A stretch of 64,000 nt of DNA from Spirosoma lacussanchae (lineage in GTDB: Bacteria > Bacteroidota > Bacteroidia > Cytophagales > Spirosomataceae). The notes under the pieces were generated by a model. That model was not told the origin of the DNA and did no database searches. It saw nothing but the letters and a program-made list of their open reading frames with translations. Positions 46,203 through 55,289 of the stretch are shown piece after piece; the first letter of the stretch is position 1; each line of letters opens with the position of its first letter. A program made the translations under genes and the position numbers. Location of the stretch: assembly GCF_005870035.1 (NCBI RefSeq), contig NZ_SWJG01000007.1:62001-126000 (forward strand), in the 5' to 3' direction.

Positions 46203-47960
46203 ATGAAGTTTCTCTACCTGTTTCTTGCTCTGTGTTGTACGGCATCGATCGGCCGTAGCCAGTCCGTGAGTGCCGATAGCGCTGCCCTGCCCAAACAGCC
46301 GGTCGTCATCGTGGGCGGTAACCTGATCGACGTTGAAACCGGCAGAGTCCGCGAAAACGTCAGCGTACTGATCGAGAACGAAACAATCCGGAAAATCGGT
46401 AAAAACCTGCCCGTTCCGCCCGGCGCTACGGTTATCGAGGCCAAAGGCAAATGGCTGCTGCCCGGCCTGGTCGACAGCCACATCCACCTGTTTCAGTCGG
46501 GCGGGCTGTACACCCGTCCCGATGGCATTAACCTCACCAAATACCGGCCTTACGAGACCGAACGCCAGTGGCTGCGCGACAACATGGGCGACCTGCTGCG
46601 CCGGTATCTGGCCTGTGGCATCACCACCGTTATCGACATTGGCGGACCGCTCTACCAGTACCCGTATCGCGACCGTTTCAACAAACAATACACCAGCCCG
46701 ACCATTCTGCTGACGGGGCCGCTCGTATCTACCTACCAGCCCCCCGCCTTCAACATCGAGGATTCGCCGATTCTGAAAGCCAGTACGCCCGAGGAGGCCC
46801 GCGAGCTGGTTCGGAAGCAGCTGCCCTACAAACCCGACTTCATCAAAATCTGGTTTTTGATCCGGGGGGCGGGAAAACCGGGCGAAGCGCTGATTCCGGT
46901 GGTACAGGCCGCCATTGACGAGACCCATAAACACGGCCTGAAGCTCGCCATCCATACGCAGGAGCTGCTAGCCGCCAAACTGGGGGTAAAGTACGGGGCC
47001 GATTTTCTGGTGCATAGCCCCGAAGACGGTATCATGGACGATGAGCTGATTGGGCTGATGAAAAAAAACAACGTCAGCTTCGGCCCAACCATGGTGGTGA
47101 ACCGGGGCACCGGCCGGTTTTTCGCCGATGATAAAACACCTACGGCCTATGAGTTTGCCCAGGCAAATCCCTACGTGCTGGGTAGCCTGACTGATTTTCG
47201 GCATATTCCCGAACCCGACATGCGCCAGCGCTACGGTACGTTTTTCAACGGACCTGCCTACAAAGCGCGGCTGGCCCGGATCGACTCGATCAAACGCATC
47301 AACCTGAAAAACGTGCAGGCTGCTGGCCTGAATGTAGTCGTCGGCACCGATGCGGGTAACCCCGGTACCTTTCATGGCACCTCGTTTATCGACGAACTCA
47401 ACGCCATGCAGGCTGCGGGTCTGTCGAACGCCGAGCTGCTGAAAGCGGCCACCATCAACGGCGCCCGTGTCCTGGGGAAAGAGGCCCTGTTTGGCAGTCT
47501 TGCCGAAGGCAAACAGGCCAGCCTGCTGATCCTGACCCAGAACCCGCTGGAGCGCATCGACGCCGTCCGGGGTATCGAAACCGTTATCAACCGTGGCTAC
47601 GTGACCACGCCCGCCCGGCTCCTGCCCGACTCGCCCGCCGATCTGGCCCAGCGGCAGCTCAACGCCTACAACGCCCGCAACATCGACGCCTTTCTGGAGC
47701 CCTATGCCGACGATGTCGAACTCTATGACCTGCCCGATAAACTGATCGGGAAAGGAAAAGAAGCCATGCGCAAACAATACAGCGGCATGTTCGAGCGGGT
47801 GACGTTGCTGCACTGCGAGCTGGTGAACCGGATGGTGGTCGGCAATACCGTCATTGACCACGAGCGGGTAACGTTCGCGGCCGATAAACCGCCGGTTCAG
47901 GCGGTGGCGATTTACAAAATAGAAAACGGAAAAATACGAAAAGTGTATTTCACCCAGTAG
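46203..47960 (+). CDS. Exported amidohydrolase fused to a C-terminal NTF2-like domain
   Basis: 585 residues from the ATG at 46203, with signal peptide (1-20). The amidohydrolase part has the metal-binding H93-x-H95 in LVDSHIHL, a likely bridging Lys in FIKIWF, further His ligands in LAIHTQE and FLVHSPEDG, and the catalytic Asp in VVVGTDAG; the composite beta domain closes near ADLAQ. From about residue 475 a SnoaL/NTF2-like domain follows (YNARNIDAFLEPYADDVELYD). This fusion is uncommon; the added domain may shape the active site or bind product. Substrate unknown, possibly a cyclic amide or dipeptide as in imidazolonepropionase-like proteins. Confidence 0.88.
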   Translation: MKFLYLFLALCCTASIGRSQSVSADSAALPKQPVVIVGGNLIDVETGRVRENVSVLIENETIRKIGKNLPVPPGATVIEAKGKWLLPGLVDSHIHLFQSGGLYTRPDGINLTKYRPYETERQWLRDNMGDLLRRYLACGITTVIDIGGPLYQYPYRDRFNKQYTSPTILLTGPLVSTYQPPAFNIEDSPILKASTPEEARELVRKQLPYKPDFIKIWFLIRGAGKPGEALIPVVQAAIDETHKHGLKLAIHTQELLAAKLGVKYGADFLVHSPEDGIMDDELIGLMKKNNVSFGPTMVVNRGTGRFFADDKTPTAYEFAQANPYVLGSLTDFRHIPEPDMRQRYGTFFNGPAYKARLARIDSIKRINLKNVQAAGLNVVVGTDAGNPGTFHGTSFIDELNAMQAAGLSNAELLKAATINGARVLGKEALFGSLAEGKQASLLILTQNPLERIDAVRGIETVINRGYVTTPARLLPDSPADLAQRQLNAYNARNIDAFLEPYADDVELYDLPDKLIGKGKEAMRKQYSGMFERVTLLHCELVNRMVVGNTVIDHERVTFAADKPPVQAVAIYKIENGKIRKVYFTQ

Positions 47961-48053
47961 CGGTTACCCCGGCCCGATTCGTCGAAATGCTCATCGTTCG
48001 GCCGGATCGAGGCCCCGGCACCTTCGGCCGGATTAGCCGTCCGGCTCTACCGG

Positions 48054-48887
48054 TCAGTAGGCTTTCAGGCTTAGATCGAGGCTGTTGACCTGGTGGGTCA
48101 GCGCGCCCGACGAGATAAAATCGACGCCGGTTTCGGCATAGGCCCGCAGGTTGGTTTCATCGATACCGCCCGAAGCTTCGGTGACGAACCGGCCGTTGAT
48201 GAGCCGGACCATATCCCGAATCCCGTCGGGCTGAAAATTGTCGAGCAGGATCACATCGACCTGGCCCACGCGCAGTACTTCGTCGACCTCGGCCCGGTTA
48301 CGGGTTTCGATCTCGATGCGCAGCTGCCGACCGGTTTCCTGCAGATAGGCTACGGCTTTCAGGATAGCCGCTTCGATACCGCCCGCAAAATCGACATGAT
48401 TGTCTTTGATCAGGATCATGTCATACAGCCCGAACCGGTGGTTGACGGCTCCACCGATGCGGGTCGCCATTTTCTCGCAGATGCGGAAGTTGGGGGTTGT
48501 TTTGCGGGTGTCGAGCAGTTTGGCCCGGGTGCCGTCGAGGAGGTTGACCAGCTGGCGCGTATGGGTGGCAATACCGCTCATGCGCTGCATGCAGTTGAGA
48601 ACCAGCCGCTCGGCCGTCAGAATCCGGCGGGCGTTGCCGCTGACGGTCAGTACAATATCGCCGGGCTTGATGGCGTCGCCGTCGCGCATCAGTACCTCTA
48701 CCTCAAAGTTAGGGTCTACCTCGGCAAAGATGGCCTGGGCCACCTCAACACCGGCCAGAATACCGGCTTCTTTCACCAGCAGACGCGCCCGTTTCTGCGC
48801 ATCGGCCGGTATGGTCGATAAGGAAGTATGGTCGCCATCGCCAACATCTTCGGCCAGGGCCAACCGGATAAACTCGGTTAAATTCAT
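48054..48887 (-). CDS. nadC: Nicotinate-nucleotide pyrophosphorylase (carboxylating)
   Basis: 277 residues. Converts quinolinate and PRPP to nicotinate mononucleotide in de novo NAD synthesis. Family marks: LAEDVGDGDHTS near the N-terminus, NCMQRMSGIAT, LLDTRKTTPNFR (quinolinate binding Arg/Lys), IKDNHV, and EASGGI at the phosphate site. No other NAD genes are adjacent. It converges with the amidohydrolase gene. Confidence 0.96.
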   Translation of the reverse strand: MNLTEFIRLALAEDVGDGDHTSLSTIPADAQKRARLLVKEAGILAGVEVAQAIFAEVDPNFEVEVLMRDGDAIKPGDIVLTVSGNARRILTAERLVLNCMQRMSGIATHTRQLVNLLDGTRAKLLDTRKTTPNFRICEKMATRIGGAVNHRFGLYDMILIKDNHVDFAGGIEAAILKAVAYLQETGRQLRIEIETRNRAEVDEVLRVGQVDVILLDNFQPDGIRDMVRLINGRFVTEASGGIDETNLRAYAETGVDFISSGALTHQVNSLDLSLKAY

Positions 48888-49058
48888 AGACGCAAGTTAG
48901 TGGTTTTGTTTTTCAGCGAAGCAGGAATCTGCTCAGCCGCCCCGGCCGCCGGTTGAGAGGGCTGCCGCCGGCCGTCGGTTGCGAGGAGCCGAGCGCTGAA
49001 AATAGCACTTGCACATGTCCGGAAATGGTACGAAATTTGTCTTCCCCATAGGAAAATT

Positions 49059-49451
49059 ATGAAGCAACCGCGCGTCATTCAACGTCTTTCAAGCCTTACG
49101 CTGGCTGTCCTGCTGCTGTTTACGGCGGTCTGGGGCCCGGGCGGTCTGGCGCAGAAACAGGCGTTGCAGGCTGGTAAGGCCCGGGCCGCGGCCCAGCAAA
49201 GCCATTCGGGGAAAGCAACCGACGCCAGTCAGCACGAGGCTCAACTCAGCGCGGCTGGTTTTGAAGCGGTAGCCGCGCCGGCTATCACGATTGACGGTGG
49301 CAGCCAGACGGTATTTCTGCTGCCCGCGCCCACGCTGCTGATTCTGCTGCTGCTGAGCGTTCCGCTGCTGCGCTATTTTACGATTCCGCATTATTACTTC
49401 TCGTATTTCAGGCACGTTTTTGGCCACGCCATCGCGCCGAATGCTCCCTAA
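49059..49451 (+). CDS. Small membrane protein of unknown function
   Basis: 130 residues: a signal-like hydrophobic N-terminus (9-30), a Gln/Ala/Ser-rich soluble stretch (32-75), one transmembrane segment (about 84-105) and a histidine/tyrosine-rich tail (FTIPHYYFSYFRHVFGH). No family recognised. Codon use fits the neighbourhood. It lies 172 bp before secDF. Confidence 0.65.
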   Translation: MKQPRVIQRLSSLTLAVLLLFTAVWGPGGLAQKQALQAGKARAAAQQSHSGKATDASQHEAQLSAAGFEAVAAPAITIDGGSQTVFLLPAPTLLILLLLSVPLLRYFTIPHYYFSYFRHVFGHAIAPNAP

Positions 49452-49623
49452 CGAGTTTATTCCCGTTTTGCTGGTTGGCTGACCCTGTTCAGCGACCGCG
49501 CAACGTTACTGGCCGCAACACCGGTATTGGTCGTTGTGGTCTGCGCCCCGGGCGCCCCTCCGTTTTTATCGTACCCCTAGTTTATTCAGTCAAACAACAC
49601 GGGCCTGATGCCTGTGGCTATCA

Positions 49624-52600
49624 ATGCAAAACAAAACCGGAATACTCATTCTGACGGGCGTAATTACACTGATCTGTATTTACTTCCTGTCGTTTACGTT
49701 TGTCTCGCGCAGCATCAAGGCCGATGCGGAGGCTTACGCTACCAACAAACAGGGCCAGGTCGATGCTGCCAAAAAGCAGCGCTATCTGGATTCGCTCTGG
49801 AAAGAGCCCGTCTTTCTGGGCAGCACGCTTCAGGAAGTAACCGAGCGGGAGCTGGGTCTGGGACTTGACCTGCAGGGCGGTATGCACGTTGTGCTGGAAG
49901 TGTCGCCCGCCGACGTACTGCGGAGCCTGTCGGGCAACAACCGCGATCCTAAGTTCGCTCAGGCGCTGAAGGAGGCTACCGAAGACAAAAAGTCGAGCGG
50001 AAGCAGCTATGTCGATCTGTTCGTAAGTAACTACAAGAAGCTGGCGCCCGACTCCAAACTGTCGAGCCTGTTTGCGACCAGCGCCAACCGCAGCAAAATC
50101 AACTACCAGTCGACCGACACCGAAGTTCGGAAGCTGCTGAACGAAGAAGTAGAAGGCGCCATCACCCGCGCCTACCAGGTGATTCAGGCCCGTGTTGACA
50201 AGTTTGGTGTAGCGAACCCGAACATCCAGCGTCTGCCGGGCTCGGGCCGTATCCAGATCGAACTGCCGGGTGTCGAAAACCCCGAGCGTATCCGTCGCCT
50301 GCTGACCGGCGCGGCCAAACTGGAGTTCACCGAAGTATACCGCCTGAACGAACTGGCACCGGCTCTCGAAGGCATGGGCGCTTACCTGCTGCGCGAAGAA
50401 ACAGCCCGCAAAGCCGCTCTGAAAACGGGCGCTGCCACGGCCCCGGCTGCAGGTACGGCCGCTAAAGGCACCAGCCTGGAGTCGCAGCTGGCGCAGGGTG
50501 CTAAAGATTCGACCGGCAAAGCCGCTACCGATACGGCCGCTGCTGCCGCCCAAAGTACCGCTCTGACGCAGTTGTTCCTGCCCGTTGGTCAAGATCAGCT
50601 GGGTGTTTACCTGAAAGATACGGCCCGGGCCAACGCCGTGCTGAACGCTCCGGAAGTACGCAGCCTGTTCCCCGCCGACGTTTTCTTCGCCTGGGACCGC
50701 AAATCGTTCGCTACCACCGATGGGAAAGAGATTCTGCCGATTTTCTTCCTGAAAAAGCCCGGTGGCCGCGCTCCGCTGGAGGGTGATGTTATCACCGACG
50801 CTACCAACGACTACGACGACCGGGGCCGCCCCGAGGTGACCATGAACATGAACGCCGAAGGCGCTCGTAAATGGAAGAACCTGACGGCTGCCAATATTAA
50901 CCGGCCGGTAGCGATCCTGCTCGATAACCTGGTTTACACCGCGCCGAACGTACAGAACGAGATCCCGAACGGTCGTTCGAGCATTTCGGGCAACTTCACG
51001 GTGGAAGAAACCAAAGACATGGCCAACGTACTGAAGGCCGGTAAACTGCCCGCTCCTACCAACATTGTTGAAGAAAGCATTGTGGGAGCCACGCTGGGTT
51101 CAGAAGCCGTCAGCGCAGGCGTACTGTCGTCGGTGATCGGTATTCTGCTGGTGCTGGCGTTTGTGGTGTTCTATTACAACCGCGCGGGTCTGATTGCTGA
51201 CCTGGCCCTGTTCGTCAACCTGTTCTTCCTGCTGGGCGTTATGGCCTCGCTGGGTGCTGTATTGACCATGCCGGGTATTGCCGGTATCGTTCTCTCGATC
51301 GGTATGGCGGTAGATGCCAACGTACTGATCTTTGAGCGGATCAAAGAAGAGCTGGCGGAAGGAAAGAGCTTCAAGCTGGCCGTCAGCGACGGATTCAAGA
51401 ACGCGCTCTCGTCGATCATCGACTCGAACGTAACGACCTTCCTGACGGGTATCGTCCTGTTTATCTTCGGTACAGGTCTGATTCTGGGTTTTGCCACCAC
51501 GCTGATCATCGGTATTCTGACTTCGCTGTTTGCGGCTATTTTCATCACCCGCCTGATTCTGGAGTATTACATCCGGAATGGTAAAACGCTCTCGTTTAGC
51601 TCGACCCTGGCCAAGAACCTGTTCAAGGATTCGAACTTCGATTTCGTATCGCGCCGGAAACTGTATTATACCGTATCGTCGGTGATCATTGGTCTGGGTA
51701 TCGTTTCGGCCATCTTCCGTGGCTTCGGCCTGGGTGTCGACTTCAAAGGGGGCCGCTCGTATGTGGTGCGGTTCGAGAAAGCCGTCAGCACCGACGATGT
51801 GCGGAACTCGCTGGAAGGTATTCTGGGTGCGTCGCCCGAGGTGAAAACCTACGGCGGAACGGGTATCGGCTCGAACCAGGTAAAAATTACGACCCCGTAT
51901 CTGGTTGACGATGAGACGCAGGGGGCCGACAAACGGGCCGAAGCGGCTATCTACAAAGGGCTGTCCAGCATCAGCGGCAACCCTGCCCGGATCGAGAGCT
52001 CGCAGAAAGTAGGGCCAACCATTGCCTACGATATTCTGACCTCGGCCCTGTGGTCAATTCTGCTGGCGGTAGCGGTCGTATTTGTGTACATCCTGATCCG
52101 GTTCAAGCGGCTGGCCTTTGGTTACGGCGCGGTAGTGGCCATGTTCCACGATGTACTGATCATTCTGGCTATTTTCACCATGTTCAACGGCCTGCTGCCT
52201 TTCTCGCTCGACGTTGACCAGGCGTTTGTGGGCGCGCTGCTGACGATTATGGGGTACTCCATGAACGATACGGTGGTGGTGTTTGACCGGGTACGCGAGT
52301 ACCTGAACGAAAACCGGGGTAAGAAAGAAAGCATCCCGACCATTATCAACAACGCGCTGAACAGCACCCTGAGCCGTACGGCGGTAACGGGTTTCTCCAC
52401 CATACTGGTCCTGCTGGTGTTGTTTATCTTCGGGGGCGAAACCATCCGGGGCTTCTCGTTCGCTATGCTGATCGGGGTAATTGTGGGCACCTACTCGTCG
52501 CTGTTCGTGGCTACGCCGATCGTCGTTGACGCGCTGAGCCGCGACCAGGAGAAAGACGAAACCGTAACGGCCCGTCTGGAGAAGAAAACCGGCTTCGACG

Positions 52601-52707
52601 CTATTCCGGCCGACTTTACGGACGCGGCTCCCGCAACGCCCGAAGAGTTCTCGGCCAAGAAAGAGAAGAAGGTAAAAACTCCGCTGATCAAGCCGTCGCA
52701 GAAATAA
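49624..52707 (+). CDS. secDF: Fused protein translocase subunit SecDF
   Basis: 1,027 residues. SecD part: first helix, GLGLDLQGGMHVVLEV (P1 base), P1 head, then a six-helix bundle with VDANVLIFERIKEE. SecF part from about residue 675: GLGVDFKGGRSYVVRF, then helices with MGYSMNDTVVVFDRVRE. SecDF uses the proton gradient to complete protein export through SecYEG. Residues about 273-312 are an Ala/Thr/Lys/Ser-rich low-complexity insertion in the periplasmic domain. Fusion of both chains is normal for this phylum. No ribosome binding site is visible. Confidence 0.96.
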   Translation: MQNKTGILILTGVITLICIYFLSFTFVSRSIKADAEAYATNKQGQVDAAKKQRYLDSLWKEPVFLGSTLQEVTERELGLGLDLQGGMHVVLEVSPADVLRSLSGNNRDPKFAQALKEATEDKKSSGSSYVDLFVSNYKKLAPDSKLSSLFATSANRSKINYQSTDTEVRKLLNEEVEGAITRAYQVIQARVDKFGVANPNIQRLPGSGRIQIELPGVENPERIRRLLTGAAKLEFTEVYRLNELAPALEGMGAYLLREETARKAALKTGAATAPAAGTAAKGTSLESQLAQGAKDSTGKAATDTAAAAAQSTALTQLFLPVGQDQLGVYLKDTARANAVLNAPEVRSLFPADVFFAWDRKSFATTDGKEILPIFFLKKPGGRAPLEGDVITDATNDYDDRGRPEVTMNMNAEGARKWKNLTAANINRPVAILLDNLVYTAPNVQNEIPNGRSSISGNFTVEETKDMANVLKAGKLPAPTNIVEESIVGATLGSEAVSAGVLSSVIGILLVLAFVVFYYNRAGLIADLALFVNLFFLLGVMASLGAVLTMPGIAGIVLSIGMAVDANVLIFERIKEELAEGKSFKLAVSDGFKNALSSIIDSNVTTFLTGIVLFIFGTGLILGFATTLIIGILTSLFAAIFITRLILEYYIRNGKTLSFSSTLAKNLFKDSNFDFVSRRKLYYTVSSVIIGLGIVSAIFRGFGLGVDFKGGRSYVVRFEKAVSTDDVRNSLEGILGASPEVKTYGGTGIGSNQVKITTPYLVDDETQGADKRAEAAIYKGLSSISGNPARIESSQKVGPTIAYDILTSALWSILLAVAVVFVYILIRFKRLAFGYGAVVAMFHDVLIILAIFTMFNGLLPFSLDVDQAFVGALLTIMGYSMNDTVVVFDRVREYLNENRGKKESIPTIINNALNSTLSRTAVTGFSTILVLLVLFIFGGETIRGFSFAMLIGVIVGTYSSLFVATPIVVDALSRDQEKDETVTARLEKKTGFDAIPADFTDAAPATPEEFSAKKEKKVKTPLIKPSQK

Positions 52708-52712
52708 ACGCG

Positions 52713-52771
52713 AACAAAACAATGGACGAGCAATAGCTATTTTTGTTTAGTTGCTCGTCCATTGTTTTGTT
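52713..52771 (+). terminator. Long stem-loop after secDF
   Basis: Perfect 21-bp stem (52713-52733 with 52751-52771) and a 17-base T-rich loop. The right arm ends 16 bases before the next gene, so it also forms the leader of the PIN pair if transcription passes. Confidence 0.8.
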
Positions 52772-52787
52772 TACAAACGTCAATACC

Positions 52788-53057
52788 ATGATTACGATAC
52801 AAGAGGCTATCGCTATAGCTCAAAAGTCATTGACTGCTATTTACGGGCAACAGAACGATGTGCAGGTAGAAGAATATGCCATTGATAGTGCCCGGCAACA
52901 CTGGCTGGTTACGGTCAGCTTCTCGGTTCGTAGTCAGGATGAAAACAGCATTGCCAGTCTGATACCAGAGAAAAAATGGAAGACGTTTAGTATCGACGTT
53001 GCAACGGGCGATGTAACGTACATGATAGCTGGTGGAGCTGGCGAGATTCTGAGATGA
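52788..53057 (+). CDS. Small PepSY-like protein paired with a PIN protein
   Basis: 89 residues from the ATG at 52788. A helix (ITIQEAIAIAQKSLTAIYG) is followed by beta strands (HWLVTVSFSV, KWKTFSIDVATGDVTYMIAG), as in PepSY-type inhibitory domains. No DNA-binding motif. Its stop overlaps the PIN gene start (ATGA), so translation is coupled. Base composition is more AT-rich than the flanking genes. Possibly an inhibitor of the downstream PIN protein; this is inference. Confidence 0.68.
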   Translation: MITIQEAIAIAQKSLTAIYGQQNDVQVEEYAIDSARQHWLVTVSFSVRSQDENSIASLIPEKKWKTFSIDVATGDVTYMIAGGAGEILR

Positions 53058-53569
53058 CAGTACATCAGTTACAGCAGCAGGAAGGCGTGTTGATGGATAC
53101 TAATCTACTGCTATTGTATAGTGTTGGCCGGTACGACCCCAATCTGATTCCAAGATTCACGACACGCTTAAGCCGTTATGACGTTGAGGATTACCAGTTA
53201 CTGCGTCAGTTTATCGGTCTGTTTCGAAAAGTGATTACAACACCGCACGTACTAACAGAAACGATAAACCTGATCGACAAGAAAAGCGGGCGTTATAGCC
53301 CAGTGTTGAGCCGGTTGGCCAGCGAGGTGGCTATTTTCGACGAGCGTTACGTATCGGCCGCCGACATTATTGCAAAAAACGGCCACTATCTGTCAACGTT
53401 TGGGTTAACGGATCTGGTTTTATGTGAATTGGCTCAACAATCAGTAGTGATTCTTACCGATGATGGAGCTGTTGGATCGCTGATTACGGGTAAGAAAGGC
53501 CTTGTTCTTAATTTTGGACAGCTCCGGGATCTGCTCATTCAAAAAAAACCTCCAGGCCGTAGACGGTAA
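53054..53569 (+). CDS. PIN domain protein, putative ribonuclease toxin
   Basis: 171 residues. The acidic residues of a PIN nuclease are in place: D15 (VLMDTNLLL), E69 (VLTETINLI), D120 (FGLTDLVLCEL) and D136/D137 (ILTDDGAV). PIN proteins cut RNA and are toxins of VapBC-type pairs, normally with a DNA-binding antitoxin. Here the partner is PepSY-like. The start overlapping the upstream gene is chosen; M14 is an alternative that places the catalytic Asp at residue 2. Lower GC than its neighbours. Confidence 0.8.
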   Translation: MTVHQLQQQEGVLMDTNLLLLYSVGRYDPNLIPRFTTRLSRYDVEDYQLLRQFIGLFRKVITTPHVLTETINLIDKKSGRYSPVLSRLASEVAIFDERYVSAADIIAKNGHYLSTFGLTDLVLCELAQQSVVILTDDGAVGSLITGKKGLVLNFGQLRDLLIQKKPPGRRR

Positions 53570-53680
53570 AAAGGTAAAATGCCGTTATGCGTTTTGCGCA
53601 GAACACATGGTATATTTACGTCGATGATATCATAATTTTATTTCCCTAAAATACCTAATCACCAAACTGAATTTTCCTGC

Positions 53681-55183
53681 ATGGAAACTCAAGTAAAACC
53701 AAGTGACACCACCAGCGTATGGCGCCGGAAGCCGATGTATCTCTACGAGCAGGATATGCAGAAGAGCGAACTCAAGCGCGTTCTGGGCAAGTGGAGTTTA
53801 ACGGCCATCGGTATCGGTGCCATCATTGGAGGGGGTATCTTCGTACTGACCGGTACGGCTGCTCACTTCCATGCAGGGCCTGCGCTGGCTTTATCGTTCG
53901 TCATTGCGGGTATAGGCTGTATTTTTGCGGCCCTGTGCTATGCTGAATTTGCGGCCATGCTGCCGGTAGAAGGCTCGGCCTACGCCTATGCCTACGGAAC
54001 CATCGGTGAGCTGTTCGCCTGGGTTATCGGCTGGGGTCTTATTCTCGAATATGCGATGGGTGCCATGACGGTGGCCGTAAGCTGGTCGGGGTACTTTAAC
54101 AAGCTGCTGCACCTCTTCGGTATCGATATTCCGTTCTGGCTACGAAACGACCCGGTTTCGGCCGCTAACTTCGCCCGGCTCAACGGCCTTGCCGATCCGG
54201 GTTTCTCGGTGAACCTGCCCGCTTTTCTGATCGTCTGGCTGGTAACGGCCGTGCTCGTACGCGGTATCAAAGAAGCCGCCGGTGCCAACAACCTGATCGT
54301 GATCCTGAAAGTTGCCGCGGTTATCTTCGTGATTCTGGTCGGCGTATTCTACGTCAACACCGCCAACTGGATTCCGTTTATTCCGGAAGCGCGGACCATC
54401 ACCGGCGAGAACGGCGCTCCGCACGAAGCCTACGGATGGGCCGGTATCGTATCGGGTGCGTCGGCCATCTTCTTCGCCTACATCGGCTTCGACGCCGTAT
54501 CGACCCAGGCGGGTGAGGCTATCAACCCCCGTAAAGACATTCCGTTTGCCATCGTTACCTCGCTGCTGGTCTGCACCATCCTCTACATTCTGGTGTCGCT
54601 GGTGCTGACGGGCATGATCAATTACAACGATATTGTAGGCGATGCCCTGAAAGCACCGGTAGCGGCTGCGTTCGACAGCGTTGGGCAGACATGGGCCGTC
54701 TTCATCATTACGGCGGCTGCTACGGCTGGTCTGATTTCGGTGATGCTGGTGATGATGCTGGGCCAGACCCGGATCTTCCTGGGTATGGCTAAAGATGGCC
54801 TGCTGCCGAACTTCTTCCGGGTTATTCACCCCATCTTCAAAACTCCGCATCAGAGCACCATTCTGGTTGGTCTGCTGGTATCGGTCGTGGCTGCGTTTAC
54901 CCCGATCAGCATCCTGGGCGACATGTGTTCGTTCGGTACCCTGTTCGCGTTCGCCATGGTTTGTCTGGCCGTGTTCATTCTGCGTCGGCGCGATCCCGAA
55001 CGGGAGCGTCCGTTCCGGGCACCGCTGCTGAGCGTTATTGCGCCCCTGGGCATCCTGACCAACTTCTACCTGATCGTGAACCTGAGCGAACTGGCGCAGA
55101 TTCTGGCGTTCTGCTGGCTGCTGCTGGGGCTGGTAGTGTATTTCATCTACGGCCGTCGACACAGTAAACTGAACGATTTGTAG
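53681..55183 (+). CDS. Cationic amino acid transporter-type APC permease
   Basis: 500 residues with about 12-14 helices. The N-terminal cytoplasmic part is followed by GIGAIIGGGIFVLTG, the substrate-binding helix-1 motif, and FFAYIGFDAVSTQAGEA, typical of the CAT/YfnA branch. Imports amino acids. Monocistronic, ending in a strong terminator; the AT-rich spacer before it holds the promoter. Confidence 0.92.
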   Translation: METQVKPSDTTSVWRRKPMYLYEQDMQKSELKRVLGKWSLTAIGIGAIIGGGIFVLTGTAAHFHAGPALALSFVIAGIGCIFAALCYAEFAAMLPVEGSAYAYAYGTIGELFAWVIGWGLILEYAMGAMTVAVSWSGYFNKLLHLFGIDIPFWLRNDPVSAANFARLNGLADPGFSVNLPAFLIVWLVTAVLVRGIKEAAGANNLIVILKVAAVIFVILVGVFYVNTANWIPFIPEARTITGENGAPHEAYGWAGIVSGASAIFFAYIGFDAVSTQAGEAINPRKDIPFAIVTSLLVCTILYILVSLVLTGMINYNDIVGDALKAPVAAAFDSVGQTWAVFIITAAATAGLISVMLVMMLGQTRIFLGMAKDGLLPNFFRVIHPIFKTPHQSTILVGLLVSVVAAFTPISILGDMCSFGTLFAFAMVCLAVFILRRRDPERERPFRAPLLSVIAPLGILTNFYLIVNLSELAQILAFCWLLLGLVVYFIYGRRHSKLNDL

Positions 55184-55210
55184 CCGAAATAAAAACACAG
55201 GACGATACAG

Positions 55211-55240
55211 AAAAGCCCCCGGCAGCACCGGGGGCTTTTT
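55211..55240 (+). terminator. Terminator after the CAT-type permease gene
   Basis: 12-bp stem AAAAGCCCCCGG/CCGGGGGCTTTT, loop CAGCA, with five T at the end. Confidence 0.9.
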
Positions 55241-55274
55241 CGTGTTCAGAAACCGACATCTTGACCGAAGGCCG

Positions 55275-55282
55275 TAGTTTTG
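55275..55282 (+). promoter_or_regulatory. -7 box (TAGTTTTG) before the TauE/SafE gene
   Basis: Exact TAnnTTTG ending seven bases before the ATG at 55290, implying a leader of at most a few bases. Confidence 0.45.
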
Positions 55283-55289
55283 CAGCAGC

